In this document: in pieces, positions 11,503 to 21,971 of the stretch
How the letters are laid out: each line of letters begins with the position of its first letter
Numbering within the stretch: the first letter of the stretch is position 1
Assembly: GCA_021234155.1 (NCBI GenBank)
Contig: JAJEKV010000240.1
Coordinates: forward strand, 434,001 to 498,000
DNA from: Isoetes taiwanensis
Taxonomy: Eukaryota; Streptophyta; Lycopodiopsida; Isoetales; Isoetaceae
Direction: 5' to 3'
DNA length: 64,000 nucleotides
Program-made: the position numbers and the translations under genes
The notes under the pieces: generated by a model
Told to the model about the DNA's origin: nothing
Seen by the model: the letters and a program-made list of their open reading frames with translations, nothing else
Database searches by the model: none

Positions 11503-11697
11503 AATCAATGTAATGAAATTCATGACTATTGTATTAAGTAAATATATATCGGCTATATATCAGAGAAAAATGTAAGATCTTTTGAATTGCATTTTAAATG
11601 TCTTTTGGTATCGTTGTTTTAACAATCATATCATTCAAACACTTAATGCAACCAATAAAAGAACTCATGATAAATGGTGCTAATGTAATAGGTGCAG
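11503..11697 (+). other. ORF1-gag spacer with splice-acceptor-like end, U1
   Basis: The stretch is AT-rich and ends in TAATAGGTGCAG|TTAGA at 11697, directly before the conserved gag frame. The minus-strand chromovirus has a similar arrangement (TATGCAG|TTAGAGG before its gag). A spliced gag mRNA is therefore possible; no matching donor was identified with confidence. Confidence 0.35.
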
Positions 11698-12458
11698 TTA
11701 GAACAGCCAGGAATGTCGACCTTGAATTCCAAGCCCAAGGCGATCACACACCAATGAGACAATCCCAGCCTCGGGATCTGTTCGAAGAGTATTACGCACC
11801 GACGCCAGAGGAAGAAATCTCGCAGATGAGGTCAGATCTGCAAGAAATCAAAGCCATGTTGGCAGGCAGGGGAAGAAACAGGCAAGACCAGAATGTGCAA
11901 CCCCCAGAGGCCCGCTCTCAACACAAAGGAAAAGAGAAAAAGAGGAGCCGGCGCAGATCTTCTAGCTCCAGCTCCTCAGACAGCTCGGACTCAAGCTCTG
12001 AGTCTGAGGAGGAAACAGTAAGAACAGCCGGAAGGGAAGAAAGAGTAGCGGTAAAACAGCCATGCCAATCCGACTAGGTCGACTCGGCCTTAAGTAATGT
12101 TTGGAAGGCACGAAAACTGGAACAATTTTCCGGCGAAAACAGATCAGGGATGGAAGCCGAAGCATGGCTAGACGAGATGAGTGAGTACGGAAATGCTTAC
12201 AGCATGAAAGACAAAGACAAGGGCAGGGTAGCCACCGCTAACTTGAAAGGGGCAGCCCGTATTTGGTGGAGGGGCTATGCTAAAGCCCATGGAATGAGCA
12301 GAGACAAGTGCAGGTTCACGAAGTTCGCAAGGGCCTTCAAAAAGCACTATGTCCCAAGAGAACACAAGTGCCATCAGATGCAAGCATTCCACAGGTTACA
12401 ACAAGGGTGCATTGCAATGCCATATCAACACTTACCAGTGAGTTTGGCAAGAAAATAG
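11698..12458 (+). pseudogene. gag: Ty3/gypsy gag, U1 copy of + element
   Basis: This is the capsid-region protein of the + element. The frame runs from AVRTARN through RDLFEEYYAPTPEEEIS, a serine/acidic stretch (SSSSSDSSDSSSESEEE), then after one frame break (at 12076) the retrotransposon gag core with [21 protein letters not shown] and FKKHYVPREHK. An ATG upstream at 11598 is in frame but lies in the poorly conserved spacer, so I take the conserved region as the functional part. Zinc-knuckle and protease sequences that should follow are missing, because the frame is joined to the RNase H-integrase linker (see 12420). Confidence 0.75.
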
Positions 12459-13065
12459 AAGAAACATTGCCAACAGACAAGGACTTTCAGGAAGTATGGG
12501 CAAGCCTTTCTAAAGAGGCAAGAACGGACAAAGAGAGAGAAGCCTTCAAACATTTTAAGAAGGAAGGAAATCTCTTGTACCATAAAAATAAGTTGTGTGT
12601 CTTTGGAATCATCCGAGTCGAGAAGGTTGATTCTCCATGACACCCTAACAGCCCAATAGCCGCCAACGCGGGTTTTACATTTAAAACCTACTTCAAGATA
12701 AGAAGTAGTTACTATTGGCCGTGCATGAAGAAGCGATAGCAATAGCAAGGTATACGCTGAAAGTGTCGGCTATATGCCAGTGAACCAAGAAGCGGAACAA
12801 CTACTAATTCCGGAGCATTAGAGCCATTGCCGCACCAAACTCCAAGTGGGAGATAATAAGCATGGACTTCATTACAGGGGCTCCCTAGAACCATAAGGGC
12901 AAAAACGCTTTAATGGTGTGAGTCGACAAATTGTCGGAAAATGGCGCACTTTGTGCCTTGTAGGAGCACCGACACGGCTTTAGACACGGCTGTGTTATTC
13001 ACAAGGGAGATTTTTAGACTCCATGGGATGCTAAGAGAAATAATCTCTGATAGGAATTCGAAGAC
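12420..13065 (+). pseudogene. Integrase fragment fused behind gag, U1
   Basis: This begins in the linker between RNase H and integrase (FGKKIEETLPTDKDF), followed by remnants of the HHCC zinc domain and of the catalytic core as far as the REIISD motif that carries the second catalytic Asp. U1 is frameshifted many times; U3 (60199-60850) is nearly continuous. Protease, RT and RNase H are absent. Compared with the minus chromovirus, about 2.5 kb is missing between gag and this point. Confidence 0.7.
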
Positions 13066-13124
13066 CTCCTTGCACTTGATGTTTACGGCCCGGCGCTCAA
13101 AGGAAGAACACGGGGATCTGGTGA

Positions 13125-13483
13125 TAGAAATGGGAAAGGCGCTCGATACTACCTTCCGGTCCTTAGTCAGGGGCAGATGATAGTTTTCCACAGGGAGTTT
13201 AGCCCACGAGGTGAGGAGGCCGTGGCGCCTCGATAACTTTCGCCAGCTTTGGGCAAAGACGCCAAGCCGCGGCAAAGAACACGGATCACATCATTCTCTT
13301 CAAGAGATCCGTAGTCCTCTATAGCCTCGACTTCGCCAGGGGCCACTTGAGAGATGCACCAATGATGGTAGTCGCGGCGACAGCACCTCCACCTCAAATA
13401 GCTCGAGATTTCGAAGGTGGATCATCCAGAAACATCCTGCGCAACATCGGCAAGGGCCTCCCACTCAAAGGCGTGAAGAATTT
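13125..13483 (+). pseudogene. Second, divergent ORF1 C-terminal fragment, U1
   Basis: The VFHREFSPRGEEAV block and the following region match the C-terminal third of ORF1 (VFHKRFSPRGEEAV at about 11160), but clearly diverged. It directly follows the truncated integrase and is cut off at 13484 by the outer edge of the minus-strand LTR. It is described best at 60879-61240. Confidence 0.65.
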
Positions 13484-14301
13484 TAGACGTCCCTCGGCCA
13501 GATATACGATTGCACTCACCGTATACAAACAGAGTTCATCCCCATACCAGCCTCGTGTCGATCTGGGGCCCTCCACATGACACCGCAGAACCGCGGCGGG
13601 CTCCGGTGGGAAGAGTGAAGGGGTCATTTTACCCCTCCCTCGGGCCTACCTAGCTGAAGCGAAAAACATACATGTCAGTATATAGCATAAGCACATATCC
13701 ACCTCGAAGGGTGGCCCATCACATCTGCATAACAAGGTGAGCACAATACATAGGGTGAGTCCTACCCAAGGCTCAGACTCAAGGGGGTTGACTGACGGCT
13801 TGGGTCTCCGTGAGTTCATTGCGCATGTAATTCATGGCAATGGATTTACCGGGCATATGAACATGGCATAGGGTTGTCCACTCCATCCGCCCCTCCCACA
13901 GTGCACACTTTGCAGAGTAGGCTGAAAAGTGTCGGGACCTGACTGTAGCCCTCAGAAATTCTGTAGCCCGACGGATGCATAGCCAAAGGGGGCTATTCCT
14001 GGGTTTCATCTCCCCAGTTCCAATGGGGCAGGAAGGGATCACTCCCTCCAGAGGTCTACATGCCGACTCAAGGTGACTAGAGGGCCACTGCCCGTATTCG
14101 ACTGAACCCACTGGAAAGTGTACACCACTTCACCTGTGTCGAGTCCATGCCTCACACCAAGACTCGGTGATGAGCCATTAGACCTAGTCACAATGATCCC
14201 CGGTAGGCCTTACACACCAGAGGGATCTTTCAGGAGTCGGGACATGAACCTCCTTCTCAGCCAGTCTGGCCCCTTCACCGACAACCTGGTGTGGCTCTTG
14301 T
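13484..14301 (-). mobile_element. Chromovirus 3' LTR, outer half, U1 (split by CACTA)
   Basis: This is the distal half of the minus-strand LTR whose proximal half is at 20234-21097. The outer edge is TAGACGT here, where U3 has the intact TGTGACGT. The inner edge is the TGT target site at 14299-14301, duplicated by the CACTA insertion. Without the CACTA the LTR is about 1.68 kb, the same as the uninterrupted U3 copy. Confidence 0.8.
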
Positions 14302-15000
14302 CACTATAAGAGAATAACCAATCTAAGTCACTAGTTTCATCATTTATTTGCTTAAAATCGCACTTTCAAATTTTTTAAATTTTGATAGAATAAGTGACGG
14401 TAGAAATGTTGATGAAATCGCATCATCTATATCGTCATTTATAGTATCACTAATAACAGGTTGTAGTATCATATTTTGTAGCATCATCTATATTCGAGTT
14501 ATAATATCATGCATTTATATCCTTGTGGTGCTATAATAGTGTCGGGTTATAAGATCACATGTATTGCTATAATTGAATCATTCATAACGCCATTTCGAAA
14601 AGTGCTATAATAGTGCCAAGTGTAGCATCACCTGCATTGCTATAATTAAGTGACTCATAATGTCAAGACAAGCGTCATCTTTTCTAACATAAGTGGAGGT
14701 TATGACTGTATCATTATTAACGTCAAGTATAATGTCATATATTATTACAAATTATGATGTAATTGTATCAAGTATAATGTCACATATTATTACAAATTAT
14801 GATGTAATTGTATCAAATATAATTTCAGGCTTTCCATCACCTCTAATACCATCTATAAGGCCAATTTTATCTTATTATCTAAAGGCCAATTATGTTATTA
14901 CCTAAGCTTAATACCATCTATAAGGCTAATTTTATCTTATTCCCTGAGCTTAATACCATCTATAAGGCCAATTTTATCTTATTCCCTAAGCTTATAGTGA
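14302..15000. repeat. CACTA left subterminal repeats
   Basis: Short AT-rich modules recur here. One is a roughly 47-bp unit with ATTATTACAAATTATGATG, seen twice near 14725-14815. Another contains ATACCATCTATAAGG and TTTTATCTTATT and occurs three times near 14845-14995. Sub-terminal repeats of this sort are transposase-binding regions in CACTA elements. The other end (19730-20233) is similarly AT-rich, with ATATTGTCATTA repeats. Confidence 0.6.
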
Positions 15001-15052
15001 CGAGGATTTCACTTGAAGTAACTTGAGAAGAAAAGAGGATTATGCTATCAAT

Positions 15053-15443
15053 TCAAAAAGGAGAAAGATCAACAAAGAAGCTGTTGTGAGGTCCTAAGTA
15101 CTGCATTTTCTCAGATTTCCTTATGCTTGATCCTGGTTGCAAAATTTTGATACTTCTTGGATGTTTTTTTGGGAGAGCCAGCAAGGCCAGCCCTCCAATC
15201 CTAAGAAATTTGTGCCTTGCTTCTGCTCTGTGCACTGCTGCCGAATCTGCAAAAGAAAGAAAGTAAAGCAATGTCTGATCGAATATTGAAAAATGTTTGA
15301 CTAAACTCTTGCACAGCAGCAGAATCCATATCATCTCCAACAACTAATGGAACAAAACATGATACCCAAGCTTTAAGATTTAATTGCATTGCCTCAAACA
15401 GCTGATTAGGATTGCTCGAAGTCCCCAAAATAATCTTCATCAT
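15053..15443 (-). other. Possible captured exon inside the CACTA
   Basis: The minus strand has two overlapping open stretches with gene-like composition, one containing [18 protein letters not shown] and [18 protein letters not shown] splice-acceptor-like TTTCTTTTGCAG lies near 15248-15260 (minus strand). I do not recognise the protein. Identity between U1 and U2 (41118-41508) is uninformative, because the whole element was duplicated. Confidence 0.35.
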
Positions 15444-16440
15444 TAATGTACCTGCGATGCAGATCGGTATTAAACGTTACTGATATATAACGGAATTGAA
15501 AGAAAAACATGGGAAACATATGCATCTTACCAGGGAGAAGCTGATAATAAAACCAGTTTAGAGAAGAATTCAAGTCTCTCAAGTGATGCTAAGCAACCAA
15601 CCATGCCAGCAACAGAATGGCAAAGAAATATGCATGATTTTATTGAAGTTCTTCTAATAGAACAATCAGATCGTCAGCATATGCATCTGGTGTGAAATAT
15701 CTAGAAAAAACCATAATATTCAGCATTTTTTATTCCGGCTCCCATGAGGTCAAAAAGCACAATTCAATAATCATGTACCAAGTGTGGCACGATATGCTTC
15801 CAGACTGACTGATCTGTGCCAAAACCATGACTCATAACCACAATTTGCTCTCATTTTCCAAGAATTGGCACACTATGTGCTTGAAGTCATGACATCTTTC
15901 TAAGGAAATCTCTTTCGATACATGAAAGGAAAAGAAGAGAGCTCTGATGCTTTATACTCTGGCTTGTGTTTTGTTGCTGCCTTGCACACAAAAATCCGTT
16001 GCCCTAGCATTCTGCCATAACCAAATCTCTGTTCAACCAGATCTGGAAGAAAAATTGCTATAGCTTTTGCTAAAAACTAGAGCTGGTCCTGACCATACCT
16101 TTCCTCTTGTTTCTTGCCATACCCAACCTGCAGAAGAAGGAAAGAAGAATGAGTAAGCAAAACTTTGCTCAGCACCATCAAGGGAGAAAGAAAAGAAGAA
16201 GCTCCATCATCTGCAAAAAACACAGAGAAAGACGAAGTTGCCTGCTCCATTCCGCCATATCGATCTGTAAAAACCGAGAAACCCTGCTGCTGCCGGACCT
16301 GCAAGGATTAAGAAGAGAAGAAGATGCTCCATCCACCGTACCTTCCGCCATAGCTACCTCACGAAAGATACCAGGTTCTTTTTGTTAACCTATTTTCCTC
16401 TTTTGTTTTCATTCATTTATTTTCATTCGTGTTTTCATTC
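15444..16440. other. CACTA interior without recognised gene
   Basis: This is AT-rich DNA. Short open stretches near 16107-16388 are Lys/Arg-rich and look incidental. No function is proposed. Confidence 0.4.
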
Positions 16441-17665
16441 TTTTGTTTAACCCTTTGTCCTTCCTTCCTTTTGCTTTTTTTTTTCCTCCACATTTCGTCA
16501 ATAATTTCGTCAATAACCCTTTATGCTTTTGCTTTTTTTGCCTCTGTAAAAAAACACTAAAGAATCATTCTGCCGCATCCGCCAATAGAAGCGTGCCACG
16601 AGGCGGTGTTTCAAAACAAGAATGCAAGTAAAAATTTTACGACGGAGCTAATACTGCGAGCTGCTGCGTTTTTACTTGCATTCTCAGGATTTACCCCACA
16701 TTCCGGCCCTTTTACCCTGCATTCCAAGAGTTTACCTTGCATTCTGATGGTTTTTACTAGGCGCAGAATGATTTTAAGTGTTTTCCATGTAACAAGAAAG
16801 GCAAGTAGATTGCCTTTCCTATATACGTAAACCGCCATTTAGGCGAAATTCTTGGAATATTCCCTGTTTGTTTGCGTTAGATAATTTTGGTTTATGGAAA
16901 TCACGGTGGGCCGCATAAATGCCGCCATACGACCATTCTCTTTCGCCATACGACCCATTCGAGCGCAGTGAGCTTCCCATTCGGCCGGCAGAGTGTTTTG
17001 CAGCCCCGTTTGAGCTTTTGTCCGATCATCCCCTGCTTTTGCTTTTTGTCCCAGAATTGATCCCCCTCGTTTCTTTATGATTTTTTATTTATCTTTGCAG
17101 CTTTGAAACCCTTTCTTTGCAAAATTCGGCGAAAGCTTGTCTTCTCCCTTGAAGCGCTATATTTGGACCTTACTAAAGGTAAGTGCAAAATATCATTTAT
17201 CATGTGTCATATGGTAAAAAATTTCATGAACAAATGGGGGACGGATCGACGAAAGCGTAACATGGGTTTTGCCATTTTTGTTCCGGAAGTCCATACGCCC
17301 GGAATGGTCAAGTTTAAGAAAGGATTAAACGCAGGGAAATGGTCGCTCCGGAAGCTAGGTACATCATACTTTGAAGCAATGGGCAGATCTAGGATGAGTC
17401 TGAAGATCAGGAACATATTTGTAGCGGCAATAATGTTTGCAGCATCGTAGTGCTATCAAAAAACAAGCTGGAAAAACGGCCTGATGCTAAATCTTCGGCC
17501 ATAGCCAGGCCATAGCGGTGGATATTGGGTCCCCAGCATGGAAAAATCCAAGAACGGAATTTCCCCTAAATGGCGGCTTACGGAGGCAAAAAAAGCAAAA
17601 GGACAAAGGGTTCTGAACGAAATGTGGAGGCAAAAAAAGCAAAAGGACCACGTTGTTTTTATTTT
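16441..17665. repeat. Inverted repeat pair inside the CACTA
   Basis: A segment at about 16441-16560 (TTTTGCTTTTTTTGCCTC and CCTCCACATTTCGT blocks) is repeated in inverse orientation at about 17575-17660 (GAGGCAAAAAAAGCAAAAG, twice). The pair encloses about 1.0 kb. It may mark a nested foldback element. Between them, at about 16668-16770, are four or five tandem units of about 22 bp built on TTTACCTTGCATTC. Confidence 0.55.
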
Positions 17666-18042
17666 CGTTTTTATTTTGCAAGGATCAAGCACTTTGACTA
17701 ATACACTATTTTGGAGGCAACATAACCCTCGCAAGCATCACAGGCATTACATTTGAACCTGGCCATGTTGTTTTTCATCTCCACAAGCCTAAAACCGCAA
17801 CACTACGAAAGAAAGCATTGCTCTTGATCTTGACTGCCAGTTATGGGTACATATAAATTCGAGCATGTTAGTTCATGGCATCTCAAAAGGGATATCACCT
17901 AAGCTCTTGGCTGCAACATCCGTTTTAGGTGCCATCTATTTGGCTTAACAAATACCTACAATATTTTTGCTTTAATAAACCTAAACCTAACATTTAGAAT
18001 TAACATTTTCTAAAACTTCCAATGTATAAGGTCATCAATAAA
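17666..18042. other. CACTA interior, no gene seen
   Basis: AT-rich sequence with no supported coding region or recognised repeat. Confidence 0.4.
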
Positions 18043-18700
18043 TTTTTTTTTTTTTTTGAAGAATATAAGAATATATTAAACCACTAGAATGCGATCAAGT
18101 ACAATGATAAGTGTGGTGCTAAGAAATGAAGCGCCCATCATGATCCACAATCTGTAGAAATGTCGACCAAATTTCCCGCTTAACTGTGCCAGATAAGCTT
18201 GAGACTTGGTACGCCTACCACAACTTATGCCTCAAGATCGGAACCAATCGAAAAGGGCTAAGCACTGCGTTCTGAAAGACCTTCGGTCTCCGTCTTTTCC
18301 AAATCAGCCACAAAAGCCAAGCTCTGCATAAATGAAACGCCGCGGCAGCCCTTTGCCCACCGCTAGGAAGGACTCCCAAGAGAATCTTTTGATCGCATAA
18401 TGAAGTCCCAAAGAGGGCTCTCACCCGGGACCAAGCTGCCCCTACCCTGCCGTGCATAGGATAAAAGCGTGCTCAATGGTCTCACGCCGCCTCCCACATA
18501 AAGGGCATGTTTCCGCTACACGAAGGCTTGAACACGTGGACTCGGACATTCACCCTGAGGCTACGGTGCAAGATCTGCCACAAAAGGGTACGGATTTTAG
18601 GAGGAGGCAATGTATTCCACGCCCACTTCCACATGGCGGGCCACTTACTCCCTGGAAGCTTAAGTGACCACTTATCCGAAATCAATAAAAAAATTTTGCC
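18043..18700 (-). mobile_element. LINE 3' end (zf-RVT region) with poly(A)
   Basis: The minus strand reads WAWNTLPPPKIRTLLWQILH near 18600-18640, the start of the zinc-binding domain found after plant LINE reverse transcriptases. In the U2 copy (44370-44609) a TCPLCGRRRETIEQSLY motif follows. The fragment ends on the minus strand in a poly(A) run (a T run at about 18043-18057 on +), as expected for a target-primed LINE insertion. RT and endonuclease are missing (5' truncated). Confidence 0.7.
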
Positions 18701-19069
18701 TTAAAGATTAGTGGGACTTAACTCAATAAAATCCAACTTTTAGATTTATGCTTTCCATTGCGTTCATTTTCAAATGGCAACCTAAAAAAAAGCTTATACA
18801 TGTTGGTCCCAAGGTGCCAACCATGTTTAATTGCCCAAGTCCCTAACTTGTAGATAACTAGCACATACTATGTTTCCTGTAAATTCCATTTTCAACCATG
18901 TTATTTTCCATTTTCAATATTCCCTATTCTATTCTATTCTATTCTAATATTCCCTATTATTGTTTTCACCTTCTTCCCACATCAACTTAAGCAACTTATA
19001 ATATATGTTTCACAAATTTCTAAATTTCCATTATTTTCGAACTTTCTAGATTCTCCTCCTCCCCCTCCT

Positions 19070-19600
19070 CCATTACCAATTAGAAAGTGATCTCAATTAT
19101 GTTGGTCAAATAACATATATTATTGAAGTGGATTTTCGCTCCTTCAAAGTCAATCTATTTAAAGGTAAAGTGGTTCAAAGCATATTGCCAAGGAAGAAAC
19201 TGCACAATGAGACAACATCCATCAGTTTTTATGAGGTTAATTCTACTATGTTTTTAAGAGAAATGGATGAGTCGATTGTTTATCCTAGACAAGTTGAGCC
19301 AATTTTCTTCTATAAAAACCGGAGTGATACTAATTGGTGGATCATGGTTCATGCAATATCTAGATCTCATCGCATGATCGATCCTTCTACTTTGCATGTG
19401 GACTTGGCATCTTCTGAGACTGATCCAATTCCTTTACTTGAGGGAATTGATGTTATAAGATGACATCAATCAAATGGGAGACGATCAAAGAGGATTATGA
19501 TTCGAGTGAGGATTGCTTTGTGATGATGAACTAGAGGATATTGCACATGATATAAGAGATGAAGTGGCACTTGGAAGTTTGCCCTAATAGAATATTTTTC
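19070..19600 (+). pseudogene. DUF4216-like remnant of a CACTA gene
   Basis: The + frame at 19128-19463 includes VDFRSFKVNLFKGK and YPRQVEPIFFYKNRSDTNWW. This resembles DUF4216, the domain found next to or fused with TNP2-type transposases of plant CACTA elements, where an 'LFKCDWFD' block and an 'xQVYYxxDPxxxxWxVV' block are typical. The frame is open for 111 codons, then broken by stops near 19463-19500. This supports the CACTA identity independently of the terminal repeats. Confidence 0.6.
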
Positions 19601-20233
19601 TTTCTTGTTCTAGTAATATCATTTTATGTACTTTGTCTATGAGAGTGTGTAGAATCTTTTTTTTTTTTTTTTTCTTAATCTAATAATATCATTCTCTATA
19701 CTTTGTCTATGGGAGTTTGAAGGAGGTAATGCCATTACAAATGCTAGTACAATTGTCATAAATATTAACACTTGTATTATCATTATCAAAATTACAACAA
19801 GTACTGATAGTAAGAATGCTATACGTCGTGATATTATCCATGATGCTATTATTGACATCTATAACATCATATGCTAGCACTGATATAATATTGCTAATTT
19901 GTGACACTATAGATGAAGCGTGGTTGATCTTTGTAAGTGGCATAAGCTATCACACTTATATTGTCATTAGAACCATTAGAGTAATAAATGATGGTAAAGT
20001 TGATGGAATATGTGATATTATTGATGAAGCCATTAGTAACACATATATTGTCATTAATTAGTGCTGATATAATTATTGACCATATTTATGACGATGTTGA
20101 TGATGTTATAGATGATAGAATCTTGTCATTGATAGTGTCACTGTACCTTGAATATCATTATTTATATCACTTTACATTTTTTGAAAATTTAGGTGATATT
20201 AAAGTGATGAAAAATGGCTATTCTCTTGTAGTG

Positions 20234-21097
20234 TGTACACAGGCCGAATCTATAGTGTGCTAGAGAGGCTAATCTAGGAGCATCTACTACCAAGCTTTAG
20301 GTCTCTACCCCCCTTCCCAATACAAGGAGTTCATAGAGATACATCATCCACATACATCACAGAAGAACTAAAGAACTATATCTTATCTATCTCATAGAGT
20401 TAGGTTCTTTAGTTAGAGTCTGGTATCTAGAGATCTAGAGAGCTGTTATGGGCAATTTAATAGGCTAAACCTACTGATTCTATGACTGAAACATGGTTTA
20501 AGCTATTAAATTGCCTAAATACCTGATCCTTGAGTGGCTCCTCCTGCCCTGAGCTCGACCATCCTGCTGAAATGCTCGAATTAAGGGAAACTAATGGTGC
20601 AATTCTCCCAGGCAGAGTCTGGGAGGCGGTTTTGGCTCTTGAGGCAGCCAAAACAGAGCTCTAAAACCCTAGAAACGAAAAATGGGTAAGTTAGGGTTTC
20701 CCTCCTTTAATAGACATGGGGTTGGCTAGGGTTTCCAATTATCCCCTTTAGGCATGTGGGATAATTGGGAATGGGCCCACTGGCCTTTAATGGCTAGGTG
20801 GCAAAATGTGCCCACATGGAAATGTGTGCCCACATTAATGTGTGCATTGGAAAATGTGCACATTAATTGCACACTTGGGTATGGCCCACTTGGCATCAAG
20901 TGTCCATATGGAAATGTGTGCCCACATTAATGTGTACATTGGGAAAATGTGCACATTAATAGTTGCACATATTCCTTGCAAGTTGCCCTAGGGCTACCCC
21001 ACTGCCTGCGTTAGCGTACCGCGTCGGTCGAGTGGCGTGTGCTGGCGTGAAGTACCTGATATCGTCATGGGACCGTATAACGTCCTGGAACGTCACA
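20234..21097 (-). mobile_element. Chromovirus 3' LTR, inner half, U1
   Basis: On the minus strand this is the 5' half of the LTR. It starts TGTGACGTTCC at 21097, directly after the polypurine tract, and runs to the CACTA site. At about 20808-20965 it contains two imperfect copies of a roughly 100-bp unit rich in CCACATTAATGTG and TGTGCACATTAAT palindromes. In the minus orientation these fall in the U3/promoter part of the LTR. Confidence 0.8.
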
Positions 21098-21110
21098 TTC
21101 TCCCCACCTT
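21098..21110 (-). promoter_or_regulatory. Polypurine tract of the minus chromovirus, U1
   Basis: On the minus strand AAGGTGGGGAGAA lies immediately before the LTR start TGTGACG. A partial second copy of the motif (CAAGGTGGGGAGAC) lies near 21143-21158. The U3 copy is at 62915-62927. Confidence 0.75.
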
Positions 21111-21971
21111 GAAATGATCTTTGTCCCGCGACATCGTGGGTCTCCCCACCTTGGGATCATCCTGGCTTGCAATCAACCCGATACATACGATAGACTACTA
21201 TAATACTTACACATTTATTAAGATTACCTTAAGGTAATATTTTTAAAACATTATCACGCCATTATATTATGAAATAACTTATCAATTCATAACATCTTTA
21301 AGCAAGTTACTCGATAGTTTTACTTATCACGACAATTAAGTTTATCAAAATTTTTAACATTTCATGTCTAACATTATTGTTCGAGGTACTCTTCATTCCT
21401 TGCAACACATTCCAACAAAATTTGTGTTGCAAGTCTTAAATAACTTCGACCTCCTTGCCCTCTGGGGGCTCTATTGGCTGCTTGGTCGACACTACGTTAG
21501 TACCATTTTAATTATTAATAAAATTTTGGTTATATGGTGACCACCCACCTATCTACATGGATGCATGGCTAATCTCCGTAGGAAGAGGGTGAATCTTCCA
21601 TTATGGCCGTGGAGGCGGCCTATATGCCTATATGTCGCTCGTGCCTACACCCTAGTTGCCACGTGGAGGATAGGTCCTTCAGGTATATGGGGCATGAAGG
21701 CTGATTCCTCCTATCAAAGCATATATGGGGCTAGAGGTGCTTTTCCTATCGTGCATTCCTTAATGACCTCCTTTCTCTCGAGGTCGTCTACTTAGTGGGG
21801 ACAGTAGACTTTCTAATCTACCTTCCACTTTCGCCCAAAGCGGAAGCGGTCATGCCTACATTGACATTACACCCGCCCTAGAGATCACGTAGTGGTCCCA
21901 TCGCCGGTACTCACGCATCGACCCCTACCTAGCATAGGTTGCATCGTGGATTAATCTTAACTACACAAGAA
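21111..21971 (-). other. Chromovirus 3' untranslated region, U1
   Basis: About 860 bp between the pol stop and the PPT, AT-rich in its LTR-proximal half and more GC-rich near pol. There is no supported gene. It is conserved in U3 (62928-63794) and deleted in U2. Confidence 0.5.

Larger units (their letters stand above)
14302..20233 (+). mobile_element. Complete CACTA (En/Spm-type) transposon, U1
   Basis: The ends are CACTATAAGAGAATAACC (14302-14319) and the inverse of CACTACAAGAGAATAGCC (20216-20233), matching at 16 of 18 positions. A 3-bp TGT duplication flanks both sides (14299-14301 and 20234-20236), as expected for CACTA elements. The element inserted in the chromovirus LTR; the uninterrupted site is at 62037-62039 in U3. 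The interior holds subterminal repeats, a possible captured exon, an inverted repeat, a LINE 3' end and a DUF4216-like remnant. No intact TNP2-type transposase was found, so it is probably non-autonomous. Orientation is arbitrary. Confidence 0.9.

Noticed and set aside
5145-14301. Treating the + LTR and the minus LTR as the two ends of one element
   Set aside because: They face each other, are diverged, and the second has its own PPT and pol on the minus strand.
16443-16631. Phe/Pro-rich short ORFs in the CACTA (also 17456-17734)
   Set aside because: They are translations of the two arms of an inverted repeat.
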